Assembly: GCF_932526225.1 (NCBI RefSeq)
Contig: NC_064048.1
Span: 4,038,437 to 4,102,436, forward strand
Length of the DNA stretch: 64,000 nt
Direction: 5' to 3'
DNA from: Nematostella vectensis
Lineage: Eukaryota; Cnidaria; Anthozoa; Actiniaria; Edwardsiidae
Shown: piece after piece, positions 34,738 through 46,600 of the stretch
Numbering within the stretch: the first letter of the stretch is position 1
Layout: every line of letters begins with the position of its first letter
Made by a program: the position numbers and the translations under genes
Notes under the pieces: model-generated
Told to the model about the DNA's origin: nothing
Database searches by the model: none
Seen by the model: the letters and a program-made list of their open reading frames with translations, nothing else

Positions 34738-36754
34738 TTAGTGCCTGTTATCATAATCTTCATACATTACTCGTACATTGCCTGGTAAATGGTCACTTTC
34801 GAGGTATTCCCATGGGTATCTGTCCGCCAGCGGCATGAGGTAATTCTGCGAGGTGTAATATCGGTACTTATTCACCTTATGTTTCTTCTCCCACATGTCC
34901 CAGATCTTGTCAATGAAGGCGTGATGTAAGGGGAACTCGGGGGTGTCTGAAGCGGTCACGTGAAAATGCATCAATCGGCCGACACAGTCGTGGAATCTGT
35001 TATGGAAAGTGTCTCGAATTATTCGCTCGAATGTTAGAAAATCCTTGATTTCGAGAGCCTTCTTCAAGTCAGCCTCATCCGGGAGATGACATGTCTTGTT
35101 AAACTGCCGCTTCAAGCATCCACCCCCCTTGACAACCGGCATGTGCCAGTTACCCACCCTGAAAATCCCATCTTGAACACACCAATCAGGGGGGACTCCG
35201 TTTCCTCCGAGCCCCTGCGGTCCAGAGGCCCAAACATCGGACGGAAGTGTGCGCCAGAGGTGTCCGGCCTGGGCGGTCCACTGCCAGTATGGTATGGTCA
35301 CTCGGCAGTCAATCATCTTAAGAAAGGACTCGATCTTGGAAAGGTACCAGCGGTGCCAGGGGAAGAAGATCTGTGGCATGTGATGAAGGTAGTTAGACGG
35401 GAGTCTGGAATGTTCTATTAAAAGCTTCTCGAAGTCGTCTTTGTAGAGGGGGTCCGTGGTGGCTTTGTAGAAAGCTCGCGTGTATCGCGCGCGTTCCTCG
35501 TATGGCATGCGTGTAAACTCGCCCCTCACGCGTTGGCAGCGGTGAAGACGACCGTCTTTGCATTCGCACCGCTGACCGCATTGGTCACGTGATGGCTTGG
35601 TGCAGGAAGGCATGGCTCCTGTCAATCAGAACACGTCATAGAATCAGGTCAATTGTTATTTTGGATTATACAAAAATGCTTGCTTTTTAAACAGCCTCTG
35701 CCAGCCGCCATTTTGTCATCCTAGCAAAGTACCAAGTGTGAAAAAGCATCCATTTCCATCGGCTGATTTGTGGAAGCCAATGCGATATTATCGATAGAAT
35801 TTGGTAAATAAATTATCAAACTTTATCTTTATAAGGTTATTTCGAGATTTTAGTATATTATGCGCCTTCCAATATAAAATCAAACAATAAGAAAGGTATG
35901 ACTGTCAAAGACACTTTTTAAAGGGTTGTTTATTTTTTGTATCTTACGCTAGTTGCGCCGGTGTCACGGTCTCACCTATTATCAGCCTCGCCAGTGCACT
36001 GTAATGAATCCGAGGGCAGACTCTCGTTTTGCTACTCAGGATGCCTGTGGATAGAAGGAGGGAGCGATACCGGGCAAGATTGCGTGACGCGCACCTCGGT
36101 ACAGACAAACAGTCGATGCACTTCTGGTAAGAGAAATAAACATTATACGTTGAGGAGGACACGTCAATATTTCTTAATGTATCAGGGGCGTGGCCCAGAT
36201 ATAATAGAAGGGTATTGTAGCTTTTAGAAATGCTGGTGGTATTTCCAGTGTAGTGTGGGGAAACGGAATCCAGACATACCCTCCCCCACCTTTCTCGTTC
36301 AGGGAGAAAGGGGGAGAGCCACGGTGGTGTTGAAGTCGATGATGAGGTTGATGCTGGTGAAGATGAGAATGATTATGACGAGGAAAAATGGTTGACTATT
36401 TTCATTAGAGACAAGGCCATGAAATTCCACAACGCTTGGGTTATCTAACCGGGCTACGTAATCAGGTTTTATTATTAAAGTCAAATCATCTTATACAAAA
36501 ATATTGTCATATATTTCTAGAGAAGAGAATTAAAATGGAACCGGCTTAGTTTCCATGGTTACCTGTAAGTTCTGGCACCAGTCCCCTCGTCGTTCCCGTT
36601 TGAGCCCAAGCATCTGTTCACCGCTGACCCGGCACTTGCAGTCTATCTGCGCCTTTTCCGCACAGAGCTGCTCGTCCATCAAGCTACTGTGCACCTTGAT
36701 AAACAGCGCGAACAAGATAAGGACGCGACGCGTGCTTAGCGATGGAAGTCGCAT
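34738..36754 (-). CDS. Secreted tyrosinase-like (type 3 copper) protein
   Basis: Simplest model: exon 1 36622-36754 (start ATG at 36,754) joined in phase 1 to exon 2 34738-35618, 337 residues. Exon 1 has a signal peptide (residues 1-24, RVLILFALFIKVHSS core) and cysteines that continue into a Cys-rich neck in exon 2 (DQCGQRCECKDGRLHRC). The tyrosinase domain follows. CuA: H114, H123/H124 and H133 in HHMPQIFFPWHRWYL. CuB: H250, H254 and H277 in DTPEFPLHHAFIDKIWDMW. The copper ligands expected for the family are present, so phenol oxidation to quinones (pigment, sclerotisation or defence) is plausible outside the cell. A longer exon 1 (to 36,563, phase 0) could instead join a middle exon 35976-36123 that leaves in phase 1, also fully in frame. 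Confidence 0.85.
35695..35925. repeat. Dispersed repeat, SINE-like, copy 3
   Basis: 'GCCATTTTGTCATCC', 'AAAGCATCCATTTCCATCGG' and the distal 'CACTTTTTAAAGG' match the copies at 15,165 and 18,563. It lies in the tyrosinase intron. Confidence 0.6.
35976..36126. other. Exon-like segment with splice signals on both strands
   Basis: Plus strand: acceptor CCAG at 35,994, donor GTAAGA at 36,127, phase 1 in and 1 out, encoding a five-cysteine peptide (HCNESEGRLSFCYSGCLWIE...). Minus strand: acceptor CTCTTACCAG and donor GTGAGA enclose 35976-36123, phase 0 in and 1 out, which fits between the long exon 1 and exon 2 of the tyrosinase gene. I cannot decide between a tyrosinase middle exon and an exon of an unidentified plus-strand gene. 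Confidence 0.4.
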
Positions 36755-36833
36755 AGCCAGAATGCCTGTGAATACATGTTATATACAGTGTTATCGGAGT
36801 TTTGGGGTTACTATGGGTTCGAGTTAGGCTTAA

Positions 36834-37598
36834 GACATACGTCGAACCTTGGAAATAATTAAACCGAACTGCCGAAATATTTTGTAAACGAGAACAAAAT
36901 TGACTAAAATTAAAACATTTGCATCAAGTTCGAACCTATCCCCCCTACACACAAATTAGACAGATAGTTCGGTTTATCAAGGGTTCGATATGTTAATTTT
37001 TTCGAGTTCGAGTTATAAGGGTTAAAGGGCTCGATTTACCGAGGGTTCGATTATGTTAAAAGGTTCGAGTAATAAGGGTTAAAGGGTTCGATTTATCGAG
37101 GGTTCGATATGTTAAATTGTTCGAGTTCGAGTAATAAAGGTTAAAGGGTTCGATTTATCGAGGGCTCGACATATCAAAAGGCTCAAGAAATGAGATCGAT
37201 ATATCGCAGGTTCTAACATTACGCTTATAATAAGAACCTGCAATTTAACAACGCCTAAAAATATCAATTAAAAAACCATTTACATTAGCCTAAAATTAAC
37301 GTTGAAAAAGCTTTATACAAAATAGACATAACTTAAAATAAGAGACATTGAACATGTATACACTTCTAAATTTGGTATAAGTCTAAGTCTGTTTTGGCAT
37401 CAAATTAAAAAAAACATGCCATCTTTTACCTTTCACAGATGTAGAATATTTTTCATTACATCAGGAATTATTAAAGAACTTGCGTAGCCTAAAATTCCAC
37501 TAAGCACCATTAACATAAGAACCAGTTTAGACTAAATTAAAAAAAAAATGATTCTTGTGAGCGGGTAATAAGTTCGATTGATCAAGGGTTCCAATGTA
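36834..37598. mobile_element. Possible Tc1/mariner-like remnant with 'ggttcga' subterminal repeats
   Basis: It begins ACATACGTCGAACCTTGG. Its right end, read on the minus strand, begins ACATACATTGGAACCCTTG, a weak inverted match. The interior has four copies of a ~60-bp unit with 'taagggttaaagggttcga'. No transposase. Confidence 0.35.
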
Positions 37599-40584
37599 TG
37601 TACTCTGGTACAGTTTTTTCTTTTAACTTTTTGGGAGAGTGCTCATTCTTTCGGGTGCGGAATATCATTCACAGCAATGACCACCTGTTACTCCAGAAAG
37701 ACAAAAGAGCATTTTCGAGAATTTCTTTTAACCTTACTTATATTTTTAAGCGTTGTTTTAACGATTCTATTTACTCAGAAATGTTTATAATAAATAAGGA
37801 AGTGTGAATAAAGCAATAATTTCGTACAAAGATGATCTCTTGATTTGTTTTTAATTATTATTACGGCTATAACAAATTCAGGCTTTCACAAACTTTTATT
37901 CAAACATTCAAAGATTCTTTCAAATCGGCTTGAATTGTATGTATTTTGATATATTTCTTAGATGATCTGTAAAAACACACTCCGCCGTATTATTGCAGAG
38001 ATGATAGGGCATCTATTAATTTTAACGAGCTATAATTGGCAAATAAATTAGTTTGTCGCCTTTTGAAATTATTTTTTTTTTCGTAAGTATACGCTTTAGA
38101 ATTCTTTTTTCTTAGCTTTGAAATTTAGAATGATATTTTTAAATAATTTTCTCTATTGAAAAACTTACCTTAAATCCAACGCATGAATCCCTTTCAATTC
38201 AAAATGAATTCATATTTAAAAAACCTTAATAAATTAACATATTAAGTAGGTTCTTTGGCGATAAAAGATAAGTATTTGGTTTTTGAAAGATGTAGTATTT
38301 ATCTTGTGATTGAATATAGATCCCTTCTGAGAAACTTCCTATATAGAGACACCATGAATGGAGCTCTTCAATAGGATAATAATGCCCCCATAAATCACGC
38401 GCGCAACAAATCACGTCTTACTTATACGAAAAAAAAAAGGACAGGTATGAAGAAAGATGTTACAGAAGTTGTTGGCAATAGTACCTTCTAAATCATTTTC
38501 CACATGTTAAAATTTGTTGAATTTGTTAATTTCTTTTCAGAAACGGTTTTCGGAAATAGCATGAATGTTTTTTTTCATCTGAACGCTCGTCATCTAAGGA
38601 GAAAAAGAGGCCGCACAGTGGTGGATAAACCAATTATATCTAAGGATTTTTAGAGTTATCATCTTTGGCTTTAAACGTAAGGAAAGGTCATATACGTCGA
38701 AGAACCCAATTGTCTTTAATCAGAGATATGCTTTCTACTTCAATTAAAGCCACTAAATAATTGATTTGGTTTGTGATAACGATTGACTGCTGGTGGGATT
38801 TCCTCAGCCGGAAAGAGTGGATAATCGGAAGCAAATCGATGTCCTTTTTTGTTATATTTGTTTATGAGTCTGTCCGTGGGGATTTCATTTATATTTTCGG
38901 GTGTATGGCTGTATAGCCAACTTTATTGTTTTCAAATGCCAATAACCAGCTGTCAGGTCAGCATAAAGAATAGCCAAATATATGTCCATGGAAGAATGAA
39001 GCAGAAAATGGGGACATTTCTAATGTGCCATGACTAAGGCAAAATCAATATATCACCGAGACAGACAATTACTATTATATAGTCAATGAGCAAAGAATTT
39101 CTAAGAGAATATAGAGCCTTGAAAAAAGTGTATTCACTTTAACTCTGTTCAATACAATGTTCAGCTTAAACTTTCCTTAATTTTTTTAACAGCATGCTAA
39201 AGTAAGCAACAATCACCCACAGCCTCTGCAACAGAACTTTGTTTTTCTCAATTGAGTAGGATATGGCAATGTCTACTGAATTATGATAAAAGCAATGTGC
39301 AGACTAATGTGTTCGCTTGAAATCAGTACCGGGAATTCAATATTTTCAGTAAGAAATGTGTTTTTATTTTAGCTTTTTTTTAAAAAAATAGATGGTTTAA
39401 AAATAAAGGCATGCTATTCTAAGTGTGAATATAAGACGCCTTTTTTGTAAAAAAAAAAGGAGAGCAAAGATTGTTTGTTTTCGAAGAAAAAAAAAATCAG
39501 TTTTATCGTAACTACAAAGGCCAAGAGAAGTCTCCTTTAAAATGATGTCTGGGAGATACGAAGTTTTTCAAGTCATTGATGATAAACCGGATGGAAAAAT
39601 ATAAAAACGTGTCACTTATCACTAGCAATCACCGCTTACTTGTTGTACATTATTTCGTTCCCAAAATATTTCATTAACAATGGGTTCAATGCTGGCCTTT
39701 CCTATTATCACTGAGTTTTACAAATGTGTTTTTTTTCACTGTAACTATTTTGGATAATTGTACCAAGGAATGTCATCATTCAACTTTTATTTCCGGAATA
39801 AAGATAACTATGGATTTTTAAAGATTGCTAAACTCACCTTGTTTGTTAGTATCGTTCCTTGTCCTGTCTACTCCTCTTTTACATTCGAATTCATTCTTAC
39901 GAGAAGATTGTCTCCCCCAACGTAGGCGGGATTCAGAAAATTTGCTTCAATAATAACGATACTCGAAACATCCGCCTAAAAGCGCTAGGCGTTAAATAAT
40001 TACAAGTATCTTTTTGTTATTTAGTTAAACACAATAGCTTCTGTTTATGCTTTTAATATTAAATTAAATCAAACAGATTGGCTTAGAAACACCTTCCATT
40101 TGTATGCTAACAGAGAGCCGGAACATTCCCGCTAAGGCGCGGGCTTTGATGAAAGTAATCAGGCGTGTACCAAGGATTGGCTGAGGGGGGGGGGGGGGGG
40201 GGTGCGCAGTCATAGGTATCATATGGAAAATGCTTAGTATGGCCCCCTTGATGGATTTTATCCTTTATCTTTCAAACATTTTGGAATTTACGCCATACTG
40301 TTATTTTTCAATTTAGAAATTAACACCGCATACTGTTAAAAATATCACCCATATGTAATATGTATTAGCCAAATTGTATGCGTTTTTTATTCAGCGAGAA
40401 AACCTGGCGCCCGCTTTTTGGTCGCTATTTTGAAAAAAATGCGGAGGAGTGGGGCGAGTTTTCCAGAAACCGCATGTGCGAATTCAAATCATCATTATTT
40501 TCTTCATTCTAACTATACTGTCCGTAATTTTTATAGTCATCATCACAACCATCCATCGTCTTACTCCTACGGTCTACTTAGCCA

Positions 40585-40780
40585 TCAGGAATAGGAAGGG
40601 CAGCGAAATTTAGCATTCTCAACGGCCAGGAAACGAAGGCAAAAGCCATCGTCCCCAGGCCCTTTTCTTTTCCTGATACTTGGGTTTGGCGGGAAGCAAT
40701 AAACAAGAAAGGGAAAGGGCCCTGAGAACAAGTTTAGACCAAAAGCGACCCCTTGGAACCACCAGCACAGGCTGCCCAAG
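40585..40780 (-). repeat. Repeat fragment with a short open frame
   Basis: The minus frame includes FPFLVYCFPPNPSIRKRKGP and VENAKFRCPS. I recall such strings as dispersed in cnidarian-type genomes and take it as a repeat remnant, not a gene. Confidence 0.35.
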
Positions 40781-41049
40781 TTATGTGCTCGTTATGCACT
40801 TTGGGTGTCTGGTAGAAAAAAAAGAAAAACATTTTTAGAGCAGGAAAAGGACGACAACCCCGGGAAGCTATTTATTTAGTGAAATTATTTACTACAAAAA
40901 AAAAATAACTCGTAAATGCTTAGCAAGCATTCACAGGCTGTGCATGCCACCAGGAACTACTGCAGGTTATTATTGATGATGAATCGGATAAAGAATATGC
41001 AATCACCTGACCTTACTTGTTGTACACTAAAAAAATAGAAAAAAACAAC

Positions 41050-41875
41050 AACTCGTAAATGCTTTCCCTGCTAGCAGAGGCCTCTTTTCTCTGTATTTCG
41101 CTGGGCTGGAGTTCGCGAGGAAAAGATACCTCTGCCATGGGTCGCAAGTTCGTTTGATCAAACCGCCGTCCACGATCGTGGACGGGAGATCCATAGCGCA
41201 TGCTCCGTTCATTAATTACTGGCCACTATTTGAGCCCACAATGACTAGCACATGCATGAAACGTATATCCGCTGCCGGATAATAAGCCCGCATTCGAAAC
41301 GGCGTCCTCCGTAGAAATATCACGCGACGGATTATAAAAGAAGCCATTCCATGCCTTATCTTCATTCAGAATTTTCTCTCTTTTGACAAACGAGTCAATC
41401 TTCCGTTTACAGGTTTTGCATATTCTTCTGGGAATAGCTGATCTAAGTTTAACAAAAAAATTTGTAGCATTTTCTTCGAATCCAACTGTGCGATATTTAC
41501 ATTGAAGAAACTCGCCTGCCCAGATGTCTTGAAATTAATCCCACAAACAAGACAAAACTCGTCTCGTTTGTTGTTCAATCTTTTTAGTGACGTTTTAGGT
41601 GATTGAAATTGACCAGTTGTTTTCTTTTTTCGAAGAGGAGAACTAACCGGAGTTTGATTCATGATTTCCGACTAAACCCATGCAAAGCATATTGACAGCT
41701 TTCGCGCGATGGTACGGGTTTTGGCACATCGGTCGCTTATTAACGCTCACGCAACAGAAACAGTTTCGACCCATGGCAGAGGTATCTTTTCCTCGCGAAC
41801 TCCAGCCCAGCGAAATACAGAGAAAAGAGGCCTCTGATAGCAGGGAAGTAAATGCTTTGCAAGCATTCACGAGTT
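41050..41875. mobile_element. Non-autonomous element with ~100-bp terminal inverted repeats
   Basis: The left end AACTCGTAAATGC... with 'gaggcctcttttctctgtat' and 'agttcgcgaggaaaagatac' is repeated inverted at the right end (41,765-41,875). The interior encodes a 98-codon minus frame (41,366-41,662) with a CLVCGINF motif, perhaps a remnant of a zinc-binding transposase end. It is not intact enough to name. Confidence 0.65.
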
Positions 41876-42049
41876 AAAAAAGAGCTTGGGCAGCCTGTGC
41901 CATGTCACAAGGACCCTCCTGCAAGAGACTGGTCGTCATGACGATGCACGATTGAAGAGCATCCTCGCGCTGATGAACCTGCGTAGCCACGTAGCCGCGT
42001 GATAATCCGCATGCCCAATAAAATGCATCCGCAATGCATACTGTATACT

Positions 42050-42225
42050 ATACAGGGCCGTAGCAAAGGGTGGGGCACACTGGGGGCACGTACCCCCCAC
42101 CCTAATTTTCAAAAACTATAAGGAAATGACCAGTAGGGGATGGCTGTGCCCTTTTTTTTCTTAATATTTCTGTATTGTGCATCCCCCCCCAATAATTCGA
42201 GGTCTGCAACGGCACTGCAATAACC
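42050..42225. mobile_element. Family B element, copy
   Basis: 'agggccgtagcaaagg' at the left and 'ccccccccaataattcgagg' then 'tctgcaacggcact' at the right match the copies near 30,375 and 48,283. Confidence 0.5.
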
Positions 42226-42829
42226 AGAGTCCTTAACTTCTAACCCACAATACGATAGCAGCACTTATCATCCACACGATGAAAAACAGCTATCACATTA
42301 GTTCGTACGGTGCGTAGTCTGTGAAATTGCAGCATTTTCAATATATATTCATTTGGATATAAGTCTATACAAATTCCTAATACTGTAGAAAAAAGTGCTA
42401 GCCCATGTGAGTACTATAAAGCATCAAGGCTACTTTTTTGTTGTTGCTTATTCAAGTTCCTTGATCAGTTGATCTCCTATATTTGTACTCAGTTGCAAAA
42501 ATAGACAAAAATTTGCCCGTGGCAAAGTTTCCCTCACAAAAAAAATTAAGCAAGCAAACTTGAGCTTTGGCCGTTATATGTGTTTATCGAATAGCTAATT
42601 GCTAAACACAGACGAATTTGGGAAAATAAGGCATAGAGTATTAGAATAGACCAAAAACTGGTAATCGACTCAAAAATTTTCGTCTTAAAAAGACTTATTC
42701 AGGGCAGAGAGGATTGGTATAAGCAACCAAAAACTTGGTATCAGTAACTTCAGCACCGACAAGCCTAGAACTGTTATAATAAAAATGCAAAATAAAGTTT
42801 ATACTACCTCAGGCAATGGCTTGCTTCCG

Positions 42830-42861
42830 TTGCAACATGGGGAAATTTCCCCATGTTGCAA
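42830..42861. repeat. 32-bp perfect palindrome
   Basis: TTGCAACATGGGGAAA is followed immediately by its exact reverse complement, with no spacer. Confidence 0.9.
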
Positions 42862-42865
42862 TTAA

Positions 42866-43170
42866 TAGCCTTCCCTGGTCCCAGAGCCTCATGCGTCTCT
42901 CTATTCAGTGGCCAGCGAGGTTGAGACGAGGCTCTGGCCTCTCAAAGCGCAATTTCGACTTCTGCTAGGTTAAGAATCTGAACTTGGTCGCTGATTTGCC
43001 AATTGATGTGTGGTCATGGAAACCAAGAAATTCTTACAGTTTTCTATTGTGTTTTCGCTTCAAGTTCAAAAGGTCGAAACCGGTTTATAATTCTTATTGT
43101 TCGCAATAACAAACATCTAAACGAATGACCACTAAAGAGACGCATGAGGCTCTGGAACCAGCCCGTGCAT
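42866..43170. mobile_element. MITE-like element with ~20-bp inverted repeats
   Basis: CCAGAGCCTCATGCGTCTCT (about 42,881) is exactly inverted at about 43,136-43,155. It has no coding capacity. Confidence 0.6.
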
Positions 43171-43649
43171 GAAAAGGAAAGTGCAGGCCTTAAGCATATT
43201 TGTTCGTGTGATTTCTATCAAAAATACTGTTTTATTTAAAACCACGAATAACTTAATCGATTTTTGCATTTGGGCCACCGAAGTCTGGATAAACAATTGG
43301 CTTGAGGGCTTCTTTTGTCTGTTTAGGATGGCTATCTCATCTCGCTTCATTTCCGGTAATGGGTAATGTTATTAACTTGGATGACGCCAGCTTCCGGTTA
43401 GATCGAGTTTTCTCTTTTCCTGCTCATCCAGTTTTAGAACCTATGTAGCCGCGCAGCAGAATTTGGCGATCTGATTGGTTTAACACCTATCAATCAAGCG
43501 GGTGTTTCTATTGTTCTCATGATGTACATAAAGTTTTTCGGCTTTGAAGATTTTTCCTGACAAACTCGAATTTTTCTATCGTGATCATTTCATTTCTATA
43601 GCCTTTTCGCCCGCCATCTTGGAGTGATGCACTGAAAATCTTGCCTAAA

Positions 43650-46600
43650 ATGAAGTTTACGATACAAGAGAGCTGCGGGAGATTGCATGATTTTGTATTT
43701 ACAAGAGAAAAGCTTGGACAAGAAGTTTTAGACAAGGTGAGAGGCAAACAAGCGAGGTAAAGCGTAGTTTGTTGTGATGCGTTTCGCGTTCATTTGAAGC
43801 GAATGTTCGTTGACATTTCTCTCTTTTCAAGGTTTGCGACGAACTAAAGATCAAAGAGAAGAACTACTTTGGTCTAAAGTACTGTGTGAACGACACAAAT
43901 GTCTGGTTGAACCTCAGAAATCCAGTATTGACTCAGTTGAGGCCCCATCTCCCAGGAAAACCTTATCGACTTCGTCTTGAAGTAAAGTTTTTTGTCGCTC
44001 CTAAAGAACTACAGCAAGAAGAAACGAGGTCAGCACTTTTGCTTAGTAGCTGGCTTATTCAGCTATGATCTCAATAGCTATCTAGTTAAAATCGGAATCA
44101 GCAGTTTACAAAACGTCCTGCTTGCAAAACAGCAAGGCTGTTTGTCTGGTGATACGGCTGACCGAAACTCGATACTTTTGTCTTTATAGATGGCAGTTCT
44201 ATTTCTGCCTCAAGAACCAGATCTCCGAAGGCAAATTCAATTTAACACGCGAGAAGGCGGTGAGGCTTTGTGCTTTAATGGCTCAGTCTGAATACGGAGA
44301 TTACAGCAGCGAACCGAGAGCGAATCCGGAGTTCCTTTCACCTTGGCCTAGAAAAGAGATGGAGATAGAAGTTACCAAGCTACATATGGCTCTCGAAGGC
44401 ATCGATTCTATCTCAGCTAGGAATCTCTTCTTACAAGAGATGTCCAGAGAAGAACTCTACGATTCAGAGACCTTCAAAGCTAAAGCTGCAGGAGATAAAA
44501 TCGTTGTTGCAGTTGGGAGCTGTGGCCTCAAAATTTATGAGCGCAAATCACACGGGAAAATCAAGCAAACGTGAGTGGGCATGTACAATTATTTGATTTG
44601 CACATATTATACCTTACAGATTAATATTTATGTTTTGCAAATTGGAAACATCTAAATGTTTTTTCGCTTGTAAACTTTGCCTGAGCGTCATTGTTCGATT
44701 GTTCGACTTGACAAATTCCGTCTACAAGTGCTGTCAAATATTCCTTACTTTTAATTGGTTCAAGAACTTCACCCCATCAAAATAGGCTAAGCCTTGATTA
44801 ATGTGTCACATTTGATTGACACAAGCCATACACACACGCAAATTTTGCAGATAATTCCTCATATATTTATATGATACATAGCCAAATCATCTAAAAAACT
44901 GTATCAGGCATATTTTTTTAGCCTTGTCACTACCTATATTGCATCATTTTTATTTTGCCTTGCAAAAGTTGTCTGTGTTTACTCAAACGTGACTTTTAAT
45001 AATTAAAACCCAAGTTTATAATAAGCATGCAATAACAAAGCATTCCTAAACATAGATGGTATTTTTGCTCCAGAAACATTCATTGCTGCCACCTTAAGAT
45101 CTCCACTGATAAACAAAGACTCTGCTGGTAATACTTAAAATTTTTGTGATGGTTTAATCCACAAACAATTCTACCAGTGAACCTGTTTATTTTCTTGCTC
45201 AAATACTAGGTGTTTTGGCATCTTCTGGTAGCATCTATGTATTCGTGATACTCTTAATAGAAGCTCTATAAAATAACAAGTTAAATCTTTCTGCTATTTA
45301 GCTGGCTTATTATATTTCCCATCTTTCAATACTCGTCACTCAGGTTGTCTCTAGCAATGAGACCACACCCTCTCTTGCCCTAAGTTCACCTTGTTTTATA
45401 ACTTTCATGTTGAAGTGTTTTCAGGATCCCCCAAACAATGTCATACAAATATCTATATCCAAATATCATGTGTGAGTTTAGGCGTTCATATAAGAGTGCT
45501 GGAGACACCGATGTAGAGCGGGAATACCTGCCAACTCTCCCGGTTTTAGTGAGACTCCCGTTTTTTATCAAATTTTTTACCGGTCTCCTGGTTTTACCTT
45601 TAAATCTCCTGGTTTATGATAAAGTTTTAATCAGTTGATTTGATTTTGAAGTAGAAGTTAGATTTTACGCACAAAGTTCTGCAATTCTTATAGTTTGTAT
45701 CCAAGTTATGATGTTTTCAATTTTTCTAATCTTAATAATTATTGAGCCTTTTGCAGACGTTTCTTGTAGACCACAGGAATACCACAAAAGTTATCGTGGA
45801 ACATCTCGAAAAGTTTTCACCATTTCACCACATGGTACCCATTTATCATATTTTAACAAATAGATATTAACTGAGATTGTACAGTCGTTATGTTGATTTA
45901 ATATATCCTGTTCTCGTTCCCTTCCCCCTTAAAACTCCCGTTTTTTTTTTTTAAGTCTGGGGGTTGGCAGGTATGAGCGGGATATACCTTGATGTGTACA
46001 AAAAAAAAAAAAAAAACATGCAAACTACTGTTCCATCCCGCAATCCTACATGCAGTAGTTTGCCTGTTTTTTTCTACACATCAAGATATATTTAAATAAA
46101 TACAAAAAGCCCAAATAGTCATGCTTGTGAACCAGAAGGATAAATACAATACACCAAAAACTGGTATTCGACCCTGCCAAATTTTCGTCTTTAGTAAGAC
46201 TTCGTCAGGGCAGAACCCTATGTTATTTTGCCTGGACAGGAAAATCTGTAAATGACTTTGCCTTATATGCTTGAATTGTCTATTTTGGTACTTAGAATGT
46301 CATTGAATAGTCTGTCAGTTTAGCATGAGGTCCACATTTTTTGAGCAACCACACAAGTAGCAGACACATTTAAAGAACTGCCATTTTTTCTTTGCTGTTT
46401 TTGTTTTGCTTTTTTTACCATGAGGGAGGGCTGATCAATACCTTTTGTTCATTTTCTGGGCCCCTTTTTGTGAAATGGGAGAGTAAGGTCACATGCAAAT
46501 GCATTATAAATAATATTTGTATTCTTTCTTCCAGCAGGATCTGCTTTGAGAGTATTACAAAGATGAATCTGTCAGAGAATCGACTTATTCTGGTAATGAA

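Larger units (their letters stand above)
36755..43649. other. About 7 kb without a recognisable gene
   Basis: Very AT-rich, especially 37,200-40,100. It holds a tandem 'gggttcgatttatcgaggg' element (36,834-37,598), a repeat fragment with a conserved-looking frame (40,585-40,780), foldback elements (41,050-41,875; 42,866-43,170), a perfect palindrome (42,830-42,861) and a family B copy (42,050-42,225). The short frames lack splice context and family features. Confidence 0.55.

Noticed and set aside
37010-37160. tRNA-like B-box motifs (GGTTCGA)
   Set aside because: The motif belongs to a tandem 'gggttcgatttatcg' unit; no cloverleaf or A-box can be drawn around it.
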